Assembly: GCA_029931535.1 (NCBI GenBank)
Contig: JAQPZY010001638.1
Coordinates: forward strand, 4,960,001 to 5,024,000
Direction of reading: 5' to 3'
Source: Margaritifera margaritifera
Lineage: Eukaryota > Mollusca > Bivalvia > Unionida > Margaritiferidae
DNA: 64,000 nt
The notes under the pieces are model-generated. The model worked only from the letters and a program-made list of their open reading frames with translations. It made no database searches and was not told the origin of the DNA. Positions 25,001 to 36,835 of the stretch are shown here, piece after piece. Positions within the stretch are counted from its first letter, which is position 1. Each line of letters opens with the position of its first letter. Both the position numbers and the translations under genes were made by a program.

Positions 25001-28000
25001 GTTCAAGTATGAAATAGTTTCAAATGTATCACCTAATTTTAATGACTCTGCCAGGCAGTGAAGAAGATTCAAAGCCAGTTTAAGCAATTGGTCTGAGAGT
25101 TTTTTATCTTTCCATTCTTCTTTCATGGAAGTCAAAACCTGACAAATATCAGCGGGAGGAAGAGTAGGCCTAACACCTACAGCTGAATAAAAATGTTTGT
25201 ACAAGTCAAAATCTTGTACTCTGTAGAACAATGGTTTGCAATCAAACAAATGACATTTGTATGTAAAACTTGGTGCCACAAACCTGTCTTCAATAAATAC
25301 AACTGAAGCACTTTGAAATTTTGTCAGTCTTTCTTTTGCCCATTCTTCTCTTGAACATATTTTGTCAAAGTATGCATATATATATTTGCAAATCCTTTTT
25401 GTATGGGCCAAAACTGTTGAATCTCCCTCTTGATCTTGTAGGGTTTTTGAAATTGTCAGAAGCTGTTTTTCTATTCCTGCAAATGAATGCTCAATTTCAC
25501 CAATTTCGTGCAAACCAAGTTTGGAGCAAATGTTTAATGTATCTGATTTTCTAACATCAACATTAAGTATGAATTCTGAGCAGGAAATAATTTCTTGGCT
25601 ATGATGTCTTTTTGAGAACATCTGGTCTGCTCTGGCACAAGTACCTGATAATTCAGATTTTTTACTGCACATACCACCACCCTGCTTTGGCTCTTTCTCA
25701 GCTTTCCATTTAAAAGGCCATCCTGATGGCTTCAACATCACTGGTAAAAAAGCAATTTTGCTGATATTGGACAGTGTCTCTTTGTCCAAAGAATTTTCTC
25801 TGTTGAGCTTTTCAAGGTAACTCATCACAGCTCTGTACCTTTCTAAAGAATGCTGAGGGTCTGTGTTTGCTAAAGTTGAAACTGACCAACATCTATCCTC
25901 AAGCAACTCTGAGGTTATTTTTGATTTCATCATGCCCCAATCTACAAGTCCAGCCAAAACAGCTTCTTCCCTAAATTCTTCGACTGGAAATCTCCCATCA
26001 ACATTTGAAAACATTTTAGCAATATCTTTTTCAGGATGAACCAGTTCCGTTGGCATTTTCAAATCACCACTTGGTTCTGTTGGTATGCAAGCTATATGAC
26101 ATGCTTCCTGATTTATATCATTATCTCTTTCACTGAGGATGTGAAGTGTCATTTTATTTCTCTCATTTTCTTTATCTTTCCAAAATGGTGACTTTGTGTT
26201 TGGAAAGAATATATCTTTGATGAATGCTTTTCTTTCAACAGTTCTTTGTGTAATCTGCTTCCTGTGACTTTTCTCAAGAAGATCATGGATTCTATTTGGG
26301 AGATTAATAACAACAACAGTTTTTGTCTTCTTGAATTCTAATAGTGTTTTCAATGCTATTTCGCAAATCTTTTTGTTTGTAAGTGCTCTGTCCAGGAAAA
26401 GGCAATTTGAAAAAGCTGACCAGCCACCTTCACCTCTAAATAGTTCCCAGTTTTCAGTCACTAACTTTCTGTAAAAATTCCTCTCCAAACATGAGACAGA
26501 TGAATAACATGGCCAGAGCTGAAAGCAATCATAGTTCTTGGATATGTCAGCTGTCTCCCTCAGATACTTCAACAGATGTAAGTATGCATCACATACCGCA
26601 TCCCCCAAGAGAGCATCATTCCATTTGCTTTCAACAGTCACATTTTCATCCTGTGTGAACACTCTAAGCTGCTTTCTATCTGAAGTTACTGCAAATGTGG
26701 CATTGATATGGACAGGCAGTTTGGTCTCCAATGGCATAGGAAGAAAGCAAAAGAAATGACTTTCTTTGTAAAAACCCAATGGGGACTTGTCCACTATTTC
26801 TGGTATGATATGATTCTTTTCAGCTTTCTTAATCAACACTGCAACAGCTCCAAGGGGTACAACACTTGTTTTCATCATCCCCATTAACTTTAGGCACTCA
26901 TTTCGTCCACTTGTCCATGAAATCAACCACTCAGTCTCCACATCACCTGCTCTTTGCTTCATTGCTTGCATCACATGTGATGCCTCCTTTGTGACAGATG
27001 TTCTTATTGAAATCCTCTGTACTGCCTGTAATCGATTGGTACATAAATCTGTCCTGCTCTTACAAAGGTCTGTCATTTTTTCAAGCACAGACTTTCTTTC
27101 AGACAAGAAAGGATCTATCTGAACAAACTTTTTAATGGAATATAACAACTTCATCTTTGTTGGATCTGTTGATTCTTTAGGAAGATGGAACAACTTCACA
27201 TTAACAACATTTTGAGTGAACAATAATATGCTTCCTCCATATTCTATGAACTTTTTCAGCAGTTGAATACGATCCTCTTTCGAGTATGGATGTGGTTTTA
27301 TCTCACTCTTTTTGGTAGTTCTGAAGGGAAATCTAAATAAAGTACCTCTGTATGGATCTTGAAAATCCTCTCTCAGTGTGCATCCAAAGACACTTTGAAA
27401 TGGTTTAAACTGATGATCCAGCAGCTTAAGAAGTTTACAATTTTTCTGAGAAGTCAGATTTATCCTCAACCCTGGCCTTGACCCTGGTAATGCTTTTCCC
27501 AGGTGGGTCTTGTGAGGATCAAAAAAAACTATGTCATAACCTGTGATTAAACTTGGAACATCAGTTAGGTTGTAGACGGAACAAAAGCCTAAGCCAAACT
27601 TTCCTATCTTTGTTGTGTCATTTGCCTTTGTGGCTCCACTTAGTTTAGTGAGATTTTGCAGGTCTTCAGGGGAAAACTCAGCATTATTGTACGTCCAAAG
27701 AGCTGGCCCTTGACATTCAGCCATCCCAACATCTAACAATTGTGTCATGGCATCATGATTTTCTCGCTCATCATAAAGGAAATATACTTCAGTTGCACGG
27801 GCATCATCCGCATTTTGTATGATTTCTTTTGGAACAGAAAATCCATCTGCATACCCATCTTCCAGCAAGTTATATATCCTTCTTGTCAATGATTCTTCTT
27901 GTCCCCATTCTTCATAGTCAAAGCCCTCAGCACTGGACAGCAGATTCTGTGTAAGGGATTTAATTCCAAGCTGCTGGGCAGTTGTGACAGACACATCTTT

Positions 28001-30081
28001 ATGGATGTGGAAAAGTCCCTCCTCCTCTCTGTATCCAGATTTCCAAAGCCAAGTTTGGTCAGAAGAGTATATACACTCGGTCCCTGGTTTTAGCACTAAC
28101 TGGGAGTCATCTTCTGTCTGAACAGGAAAAAGTATTTTACAACCTTCTTCACCAACCAAATGGTTCGCATGTTCTTTGAGAAATTCAAGGATTCTTATTA
28201 TTAGTTGTCTGTCACATCTTACTTAACTAGATGGCCATGGACATTTCCTGTGTTTTTCATTCACTTTCTGTTGAACCTCCAGTAATAAATCAGCTGTAAG
28301 ATGGTTGTGGCACCCCATCCACTCAAATAATCCCTGAAAATGTGACAAGTCTACAGGCAATCTGTACAGATAAGGCATGAGGTTCAAGTCTGCATTCTCA
28401 TTGATGTACACATTTCTTGGAAATGTAAACCCCTTACCATACCATATGCAGGGAAAACTAGGTTTCTCCATCTCTATTTGAGAACTTTTGTAAAGCTTAT
28501 TCAGTTCAGTATAAATATCCAGAAGCAGGTGAAGCACTGATGGTAACTTAAGCTCATTTTCTTTTGTAATCAAATGCCTGAGGTGTTCATACACTTTATT
28601 AGCTGGTGGACTGGTTTTCCATTTGAAATAATCTGCCAAAGCAGGGAAATTTTCACAGTCAACAAGTGACATTGCTGACCCAACACTGTTACTGTACTCA
28701 CTGCTTCTGATATCTGTGGGTTTGCTCAACACAGCTGCTTTGCCATACCATGTTAAGACTGTGGGGTAACCATTCACAGGAGAGCTTTTATGGAGTACAC
28801 ATTTCAAATTCTCTATGTGAAAAGCAAGTGGTCTTCCATTTATTTTTTTTGAAAGATAACACGAGTCATTCAAAAGTTTCATAAACTGTCTTGCTTTTCT
28901 GCACAAAGCATTTACTTCAACTTGACAATCACTCAAAGAGTCTAATATTTTTGCTGTTTCTAGAAGATCTGAGGCATGTATGTCTTGTTTTGATCTCAAT
29001 GCTAGATCAATTAATGCTTGCCTTCTATTGCTGTGAGCTATGATAAGATCTCCGGGAAATCGGTCTTCATTGTAGAATAGTTCCTTTAAATCTTCATCCC
29101 AAGGATCAAATAATTCATCTGGTCGACAGAGTTTCAAAGCAGAGTTTCTTAAAAAGGAGATTGATCTTGTCATATTTGTGATCTCTGAGGATTTTTTATA
29201 TTCGTTAAAATTGTCAATCAGGTAAGTCATGAACTTTACTACTTCTTCAGAAGAATAATGACATTCTTGGATTGTCTTCAGTGTCTTTTTCACTAGATCC
29301 TCCTTGCTCATTTTCTCTAAACCTATCAATGAAGCAAGGTTTGCTCCAGCACCTGATCCAGCCACAATCAATCTACAGGGAAATTTCACTGGAAAGTATT
29401 CCACTGGAGACTGAAATCTGATGTCATCAGCAGCAACTAGGCCCATTATCTTTCCACCATGCACTGAAACTTCCTCTTGAAACAACTGCAACTTCCGGAC
29501 AAATGTTTGACACTGCTCATTCCAGTCTGATTTCTGTGACTTACCAAGATACTCTGCAATTTGTTTTCGGCTTGATATTGAGGCATTTCTGTTAAAATAT
29601 TCAATGCATTCTGATTTCCCAGATTTTTGAATATTGGTAAAGATATTCAAGACTGAGGCCTGGGTAGGAGGTCTGATGTAGGCTTGTACATGTTCAAAGG
29701 GAATGAATGCAGGTAAACAGAAAAGCACTGTGATTGATAGATTTTGCAGAGCTTCACAAATATCTTCTGTCAAGGGAGACATACCAAAACCTTTTTGCAA
29801 AATAAGATGGTCTGTCAAATGATAGAGTTTAAACTGTGTCACATCTTTCCAGCATTTCCCTTCCTCAAAACCTGGTACAAGTGGAAACTTTTCCACCAGT
29901 TTCAATTGAATTCTGTTCTTCATGAGGTGTTTCCATACTTTTTCAATCCAAAGAAGGGTAAAGTTAGAATTTGAGGCTTGTATCTGAACTGGGTATTTCT
30001 TCCCAAAGTTTTTCTCAAGAGCTTCTTGAAGGAGATTTACGAATGATGTTCCTGGTGTAAGTTGATACAGTTGGTAAATTC
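19058..30081 (-). CDS. SACS: Sacsin-like protein, giant exon: end of SRR1, HATPase repeats 2 and 3, J domain, start of HEPN (one in-frame stop)
   Basis: 11,024 nt. The acceptor is TTATTTCAG at 30082 onward and the donor CAG|GTAAGT after 19058. The split codon G|GA joins exon 43944-45518 as MVDL-G-IYQLYQLTPG. Counted from codon 28157-28159, HATPase repeat 2 has its N-box EIIQNADDA at residues 112-120 and KFGLGFCSVYN near 185-195. Repeat 3 has ELLQNADDAGATEV near 1141-1154 and QYGVGFNVVYHLTD near 1213. Each repeat later has the sacsin signature FLPxPxxxxLPVHxN. A Lys/Pro/Glu/Ser linker, a J domain (HPD at 19496-19504, residue about 2886) and the first HEPN helices follow. Vertebrate sacsin also has one giant exon. 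The frame is open for about 3,674 codons except TAA at 28223-28225. The next in-frame ATG lies 138 codons after codon 28159, past the N-box. This is either a living gene with readthrough, a null allele or sequence error, or a very young pseudogene. Confidence 0.93.
19624..19707 (-). repeat. 15-nt in-frame tandem repeat coding a KPESS linker
   Basis: On the minus strand about six 15-nt units encode Lys-Pro-Glu-Ser-Ser, decaying to KHESS, KTESS and TPKSS. The run lies between the last sacsin repeat and the J domain. The unit keeps the frame, so copy number can change without harm to the protein. Confidence 0.95.
28223..28225 (-). other. In-frame TAA inside the sacsin-like giant exon
   Basis: Minus-strand codons run CCA TCT AGT TAA GTA AGA TGT GAC, in the same frame as more than 600 codons before and 3,000 after. 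The residues just after it (RQLIIRILEFLKEHA) still read as sacsin sequence. I tried GT-AG pairs in the surrounding 80 nt. None I found is both of plausible length and frame-preserving. Confidence 0.9.
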
Positions 30082-31199
30082 CTGAAATAAAAATAAAACT
30101 TAGTCAATGGTTACAAAAATAGTTCTTACTGCACTTTTATACTGCATCTAAAAATTAAGTATGTAATGGCATGTTTAAAGAACACTAGCTTCGTTGTCTT
30201 GCATGAGGCACTTGAAACCATCTTTATAAAACATTGGCTAGTTCATGATTAGTGATAAAAGTTCTTTGAGTTGGATTTTACCCCATGCATGTAATCATTG
30301 AAAAAAAAAAAAAAAAAAAACACACAAAAAAAAGCATGGTTGTTTGGTACTTGGAATTGTAAAGTTAGAAGCAGTTCATTCAGAAGTGGGATCCATTTAT
30401 GAAGGCACAGTGTCAAAACACAGCTGTCATCTACTATTAGGAATGCCAAGATGTGACATGATAATTAGTGTGGCCACTACATGTTTAATACTCCCTCACA
30501 ACAATACAGATGCAGAAAGATAATTTGCATTGGTAACAAAATTCAGTAAGACCTTGGTGAAGTATAAACAAAAGTTGATTATCATCCAGTTTCTACTGAG
30601 TGCAAAGATGAGCACTAATAAAACTTTTAATCACATTCAAACCCTCCGATGAATTATTGAGAGCAGAAAGTCTGCATCAAGAAGTTAATGCCATACTCCA
30701 CAGTCCAACAAATTGTGACGATTATATTCATGACTAAATCCACAATTATAGAAACTGGATGCTAACTGAATGCTGATTTTGTTTGATAAGGGACTATAAA
30801 GACATAAACTTTGTGTATTTTTATGACCCACAATGACAGTTGTAATGGCATATAGTCTTACCCTTGTCAATCCACCCATCACACCTTAGTGAAGTTTTGT
30901 GTTAATGCCATTTCAACTTTGGTGGGGTATCCATCATCCATGAACACATTTCTAGTTTTATTTATTGTCTGTGTTGTTGTGATTGGGCATGTGTATGTAT
31001 GTGTGTATGAATGCTGACATTGAAAATGCTAAGTTTACCAGCTAGTTCTGTTTGGAAGTATATTAAATTCTTCAAAGAAAACATATTTTATTTTAAAATG
31101 TATCGGGGTAGAGGAACTAGTTTTAATTACGACTCTATACTGGAGCCCATGGAGAACTTAAGAGTATTAGACAGGGTTGCTCAAAACCCTTAATGACGG

Positions 31200-32100
31200 A
31201 TACTGAGCAATCTTTTAACTCAAAGAGAAAAAGAATAAAATCTGCAACTGCATTCAAAAGGGGGCAGATAGGGTTAATGCGTTTCCTACTGCACCAACTA
31301 CAGAAAATTGTCCACTTGGTGATGTATGCATTGGAAGTCAATTGCCTTCAAGTTTGAGCAATGCACTGGCAACCTTGCTTGGAAACTGGTCCTGGCAGAT
31401 AGATCGTTTGATATGAGGCAGGCATGAAGGTGGAGAATTTGAGGAGTGTTGTGCAAGAGGGACCCTCTGTGCTGTTATAATATATCCCTCCTCAGTGGTT
31501 ATTCTCTGCAGTTCACCGAACCATGATTGCTGGGGCCACAGGGGAACTATTAGGATGAGCCATTACCTGGAAGTCCCGACTCTGTGAAGAACCTGAGGGA
31601 TTATTCTGAAAGTTGAGAAGGTATAGGCATACAGCCAATCCTACTACAGACTGAAAGCGTCCACTGCCCATGCCCTCTGGTCTGGAACTGGAGAGATATA
31701 AAGAGGGAACTTGTTGTTCAGCCTCGTTGCGAACAAGTCTACCATTGGCTTTCCCGGCAGATGAAAGAGTATCTCAGGTGCATTGACCATTCTGTGAGGA
31801 CTGCTATACCCTGTCTGGACAAGCTGTCTCCCAGAATATTTTTCTTTCCATGATTGTGGCGGACTCTTAGTAATCTTTTTCAAAGCTGTCCAACATAGGA
31901 GATTCCTGACTTCTGAGGTGTGCCACAACTGATATGTTGTCTGCAGCAAGCATGACGCAGCGATGTCTTACATGGTTGACACACCCTTGAAGTGCTAGAG
32001 AAACAGCCTGCATTTCTATATTGTTGGTATGAAGGGAAGATTCATCCTGAGAAAACAGGCCCTGCTGCACTACACCTCAGTAAGGGGCTGACAAACATTT
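31200..32100 (-). mobile_element. DIRS-like retrotransposon fragment (RNase H region), decayed
   Basis: Read on the minus strand. Around 31970-32060 there is an RNase H-like stretch with an acidic and Asp-Asn pair (MLAADNISVVAHL) after an ALQG motif. Downstream, near 31690-31760, is VDLFATRLNNKFPLYISP, a phrase typical of the RNase H end in DIRS-type elements. Frames shift between segments. The block aligns by eye with 38330-39100: the shared order includes CAGACTGAAAGCGTCCACTG and GTCCTGGCAGATAGAT. It is therefore a second copy of the same family, truncated at both ends. Confidence 0.75.
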
Positions 32101-32255
32101 TGGCCCATGCTTAAGTAGGAGCTGAAAAGCATTTTGCCCCACCCTTGAGGGGGCTTGATTTTTATTTATAGACATCTGGGTCTAGGGACAACGAAAATGT
32201 CTACCATGTCACGACAATGTTTTGAAAGTCTTGCATCAAATCCCAGCAATACAGA

Positions 32256-32474
32256 CTAGACACATATATTGCTGTAATCCAACCAACTGATTCTGTCGGC
32301 AGTTAAGAATACCACCTTAATTAAGTTGGCATTGGTGCATGCGCTAGCCATGTTAAAAACAACAACCTTGCAGCCAGGGTTTACGGCTTCTGCTGATACC
32401 ATTGGAATGACTGCAAATGGGGAGCAACAACCCCAAGATGCTTGCTGCGCTGCAACCAAAAAAGCCAGGACCAC
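32256..32474 (-). pseudogene. Unassigned open fragment beside the multi-gene element
   Basis: An open stretch of 72 codons with small and hydrophobic residues. It lies just past the fragment at 32499-33180 on the same strand. It may belong to the same decayed element or to the junction with the DIRS piece at 31.2-32.1 kb. I recognise no family. Confidence 0.25.
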
Positions 32475-32498
32475 ACAGACTCATAGTGTGTGCGAGCA

Positions 32499-33180
32499 TT
32501 AGTGCTTAATTCCAAGAGTAACAGTGCACCCTAGCATATTAACAAGTGTTTTTTCATCTAAAATGTGTATCGAGAGCTCATGGATGCCGCCTTCACATAA
32601 TTTGAGCCAATGTGGTTTTCCATAGGAGACAGTACATGTATCCTTGTAGGATTTGACACCCACAGAACTAACTTGCTGCAGGGTACTGTTTTTCCCCATC
32701 AAGAATATTATCAGTTGTGTTTATTTGATTGAGGTGAACATAAAGCCGCAGGAGGTTGATAAACACTGAGGCAATGGGTGCCTTGTGCGTGCCAGTGCGG
32801 TAAGGCTGCATGCCTTCAGTTCCAAAGATGGAGGTGAGCTTAGTGAGATAGAGTTGATAGTTTGGGTCTGTGAGCGTGATGCTGACATGCCCAGATACCA
32901 TGCTGTAGTCCGCAGTCATTCCAGGGATGGAAGCCTGTATTACTTTTAGGAGTGTATTAAGGTTGTAATACCTAGCTTTAATGTCAAGGGAGGTTGGCCC
33001 TCTGGTTGATGTCATGTTATCAGCAAACATATTGTTACGGAGTGCATTCAAAATGTTGTGCCATCCTGGTCTGTTCAAAATCTCTAGCAGTTCTACGTGT
33101 GTACTTGAGTCAGTGCATATCATCTGATCTAGAACCACAGGTCCAATTAGAGGGTTGGTCAACACAAGATACATTGTCAT
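32499..33180 (-). pseudogene. Multi-gene element, gene Z remnant (unknown, virus-like)
   Basis: 170 codons are open from an ATG at 33180 to 32668. A second open segment in another frame (32702-32499) reads as the continuation, with the phrase KSYKDTCTVSYGKPHWLK. One frameshift near 32690 would explain both. The resemblance I recall is to uncharacterised proteins that recur beside the other genes of this element in invertebrate genomes. I cannot name the fold. It is transcribed divergently from gene F, with about 58 bp between the two starts. No catalytic motif is visible, and a structural role is speculation. Confidence 0.45.
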
Positions 33181-33238
33181 TGTGCAAATACTTGTGGAAA
33201 AGTGATACCAAATATAGCATTGGCAGCCTCTTTAAGCG

Positions 33239-34228
33239 ATGCAGAGAGCACAGATCCATGAACTGCTGCTCAACCTCGACATATATGTGTGGGATAGATT
33301 TTCGTTTTGGACCAGATTTATTGACACAGCCGATAAGTTTGTTCTACCGGATGTCACATTCAAAGATATTGTGAATAATTGGAACTCTGGAAATGCAGAC
33401 ATCAAAATGAAGCTTTGGCAAAATCAAGTGAACTTTGCTGTTTGGTGCATGATCACCGGCTGTCGCCTAACGTGATCACCTGTTGCCCAGCGTCCTGCCA
33501 GAGGTGGCATACAGTTTTTATCAGTTCTATGTTTACTACTAAGCAAGAAAAATTCTCACTCAGATGAATTGTTCCCTTCCAGGCCAAACATGGTTGAACA
33601 TGTTTGAAAACAGCACTGACATGGTTGCATATGAGTGCTTATGCAATGAGTTTAATGTGGATAAAAACACGGACTGGCGCATAAGCATTGTGAACACCAT
33701 GACCTTGGAACAATAATACTGCCACCATGGGGGCGGGGGTTCTTATCAATTTGAATCTGCTACTTGGGACTCGGTTCACTATGGGTTTACATGTCCGGCA
33801 ACCACCATTTGGCACATGGATCATATTTTACAGGAGGACGATGAGGATATAAACGATTTTGTGTATTTTATGCTAGCTAAGTCATAAGGCTTCACCCAAG
33901 TTAGGGTATGTTTGGGAAATCATAGGCTCACAAAACTAAAATGCTTAAATCAATAATGGAGCCAGGCTAGGCTTTTGATGTGCAAAAACAGTTTCTTGCA
34001 AACATAGAAAAAATTGCCGAACAGGCTGAAAATGCCCCTGAATTGTTAACTATTTACCAGTCATTGCTCGGACATGCCAAATGCAAGTTAGATTATGTCA
34101 TTGGGGGCGGCCTCTACATAATTTCAACTCACAAGAAACTTAAAATTGGCACCTATGAGGGTATAGCAAATGAACTTCTTATAGCGGATGACAACATGGC
34201 GATAAGCACCAAAGTTGGTATTAATTAA
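33239..34228 (+). pseudogene. Multi-gene element, gene F remnant (unknown, capsid-like size)
   Basis: Three open pieces in different frames read as one broken protein. Piece 1 is 33239-33475, about 78 codons, ending in a stop. Piece 2 is about 33605-33890, with stops. Piece 3 is about 33980-34228, opening with a QKQFLANIEKIAEQ helix and a DYVIGGGLYI strand. At least two frameshifts and several stops make it inactive. I recall similar uncharacterised proteins in invertebrate genomes but no named family. Aromatic-rich pieces spread over more than 330 codons would suit a structural protein; this is inference. It lies head-to-head with gene Z. Confidence 0.5.
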
Positions 34229-34411
34229 GGATGCCTGCACTTGTGTGACAACTGCCAGCCACCTAGGAGCAAAGACCGCCCCAACAGCTCTAGAAGACAA
34301 AACACAAAGAAGTGAGATTCAATCTGCCAGTGTCAAAGGCACAAACCAACACCATTAACAACTGATCAAAGAGCTGTGAGCCCCATGCAAAAAAAACAGG
34401 TGTCAAAAAAA

Positions 34412-34500
34412 GCTGAAGACCACAAAGCCAATAAAACGGCACTTGTCATGGGTGCTATTGGAGTGGGGATTGCAGTTATCTGGTTTATGTGCTAACAAAT
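34412..34500 (+). pseudogene. Multi-gene element, short membrane-anchor remnant
   Basis: After Lys-rich codons comes a hydrophobic stretch, ALVMGAIGVGIAVIWFM, about 17 residues long, followed by stops. It looks like one membrane-spanning segment. It is downstream of gene F on the same strand and may be that gene's tail or a separate small protein. Confidence 0.4.
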
Positions 34501-34639
34501 ATGATGCCAGCAGATACAAAATTGTTAGTGAGGATACACAGTGGTTTGGGATACATAAGCACCAAAAACCTCTTTTATCCCCGAGTTTTGATAGGGTGAA
34601 AAGGTGGGTACCCAATGGTACAGGCAATTAGACACAAGG

Positions 34640-35160
34640 TGGTACTATGATACATAGTGGTACTAAGAATTAGACACATGGTGGCACAACGATACACAGT
34701 GGTACTGAGACATGGCCTGACCCAGGTGATTGAAAACATTTACCAAGCCTTGCCTCTTTGCGAGGCACCTGGCCAGGGCAATGCCCTGTGATCCAGTTGT
34801 GAAGCTAAATGATTCGCCGGAAACAAAGCAGTGCAAGGCGCTTGCCTGAGAGAGCTGTGGGTGGCGCTTTATGGGCTTAAAGTCGCTGCAATGCGACATG
34901 CGTCAGGACTGCAAAATGACTGATGGTGCCAGCCACAAGTTGCAGCAAAGTCAGTGGAGCAGTGGCCAGTGAAGCGTTTGTGCAAGTGTCCAAGCCATAA
35001 GCAGTGACACTGCAATCAGAAGTAGCCACGCTGAGGGTGGAGGTGATGGAGTTCAAGGCACTGCTGGCAGCAATGGGGAGCACATGAAACTTCCGACTAT
35101 TTTGGTAATACCTCCCGTCATGGTGAAACTGGCTGAAACGATGGAAGAGAAGTAAGCTCT
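34640..35160. other. Element interior without a recognisable gene
   Basis: GC content is higher than in the host intron. Both strands have short open frames without family resemblance. The short unit GACACAAGGTGGTACTATGA to GACACATGGTGGCACAACGA (34630-34710) is locally repeated. Confidence 0.4.
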
Positions 35161-35193
35161 GCCGGTGGAGGTACTTCCTCCTGTGGCAATTCT

Positions 35194-35568
35194 GTGGACC
35201 GCACTGGAGTTGGTGGCGGCCCTCCTCTAAGCGAACAGGCCATCAATCGGGGGTGGGGAGTGGATGCAGCATACATCACAAGCCTCATCCAGAAAGGCAA
35301 GGTGCAGGAAGACCACCTGGTGCTGAAGCTCTGGAAGGCTGCGGAGGACCACCTTTTAATTCAAGAAGATGAGGAGACGGCACGTGCGGTAGCCTATATG
35401 ACGAAGACCCGCAGGCCATCTGGCAGCCGGACTTTGCCTCTTCCTGAAAACAGGTCCAGGCTGGTATCAGTGATCCTGAGAAGCATCACATTTACTTTTC
35501 AGCCTACATGCACACCTATGAAAACTAGATACATGAAAGATTTTTTTGGGGTTCTTCTGTGTATCTAA
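35194..35568 (+). pseudogene. Multi-gene element, open fragment of unknown function
   Basis: 124 codons are open, and composition is less AT-rich than the intron. It has a charged helical stretch (LWKAAEDHLLIQEDEETARA). I do not recognise it. The neighbours on both sides belong to the decayed element, so it may be one of its genes. It could also be chance in GC-richer sequence. Confidence 0.3.
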
Positions 35569-35622
35569 AACCACCATGTATCTGAGGATACAATATTTTT
35601 GCGCTGGCATCACATTTGTTTC

Positions 35623-36833
35623 TTACAAAACTAGAGGCCTTTTTCTGAAACATGATCGAAGAATGATAATGAACGCTACCGCTATTGTCATAATTAGCCC
35701 CATGAGGTTTCTAGCCAGCCAGCTGATGGCATCGCCAGTGGTCCTCAGCAAGAATGACATGATTGACCGAATAATACAGGGCAGAGCCACCGCCACTTTT
35801 ACTGCTAACATTTTCAGCATGCCGGCAAACTGCTGCATGTGCTTTTTTACCCATTCTTTTGGGTTCGCAGGACATGAATGGTCTGGTTTAGGTGACGGGG
35901 TTGATGATGGCATTGTGCCCACTTCACCGTCTGTGTCTGCTAGCATAAATGTGCTTATTATAAACCAAGCACAGTGAGAATTGGGGCCACCGTGAGTACC
36001 TACTCGCTAAAGAGGGTTTGCAGCTTTTCGCCAAGGGTTGTATTCTCGATAAGTCGGCTGAAAAGATCCTTGACAGCGGTAAGTTTGTTGCAGATCCTTC
36101 TGTTTAACGTGTCAACCTCATATTAAAGGCCATCGAGTTCCCCCTCCTTCTCCACAAGTTGGGCTTGTAGCTGCTCTCTCCTCCTCATCTTGAGATCATT
36201 CTATGGCCTTTAACGCTGCAATGTCATCTTTTAATATGCTGGTTTTGGTGACTTTGTTTGCAAGCATGCCATTGGAAGTTCACAATGCCTTGTTGAGGCC
36301 TAGGAACTCCCACATCATGAAACTATCAGGATCACTTCTTTGACCACTGTGTCCATTACACCCGCTCCAGTAAATAGCTCAGTGTCCGTTCGTCTACTTA
36401 TTTCAGTCGGGATTTTTTTTTGAACCACGACGAGCTTTCTTTGTGATTCAGCAGAGAGCTGCTCCTTTGTAAGGCCTAATGCTCAGATACTATTAATTCC
36501 CCCTTGTCTTTGTAGTGTTGATGGGGTTAATAAATTTCTTGGCTTCTACCCTACTGTACCGTTAGAGTGCAGTCCTTTTCTGCTGTAAACTATAGATTGA
36601 TTTGGAGCTTTCCAAGCCCCTGTCCTTTGTACTATGCATTGAACTTGGCTCCGCTGATACAACATCTTCTTGACTCCACCCAGCTGGCCCCTTGCTGCTG
36701 CCAGTCTAAGAAGGGTTTCTGTTGGCAGTTCTTCGGTCTCATTTACTTTGGTGGTAAATATTGATTCTTCTTCATAGGGCTGACAGGTCTTATAAGGGGC
36801 AAACTCCTCCATTTCAAAGCTGCCTTTAGCCAT
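35623..36833 (-). pseudogene. Multi-gene element, gene Y remnant (coiled-coil plus C-terminal hydrophobic helices)
   Basis: Read on the minus strand from ATG 36831-36833 (MAKGSFEMEEF). Open segments in shifting frames continue with charged helical stretches (36480-36370; 36120-36000, TAVKDLFSRLIENTT). They end with 35946-35623, a proline linker, then EWVKKHMQQFAGMLK and long hydrophobic helices (LMGLIMTIAVAFIIIL). The order of acidic N terminus, coiled coil, hydrophobic segment, Ser/Pro linker and WVKK plus hydrophobic helices matches my recollection of an uncharacterised protein family of about 400 residues in cnidarian and mollusc genomes. That memory is unverified. Several stops and frameshifts show it is dead. 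A membrane or virion-envelope role is only a guess. Confidence 0.5.
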
Positions 36834-36835
36834 AG

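Noticed and set aside
28157..28159. Start codon of a separate gene at 28159
   Set aside because: The codon is TTG, sits inside continuous sacsin sequence, and no ATG precedes the N-box of repeat 2.
28150..28300. Micro-intron removing the in-frame TAA
   Set aside because: The GT-AG pairs I tried here are too short and shift the frame.
34877..35083. Minus-strand 68-codon gene rich in Ala/Thr/Ser
   Set aside because: Low-complexity composition in the GC-richer element interior; no consistent neighbour or motif.
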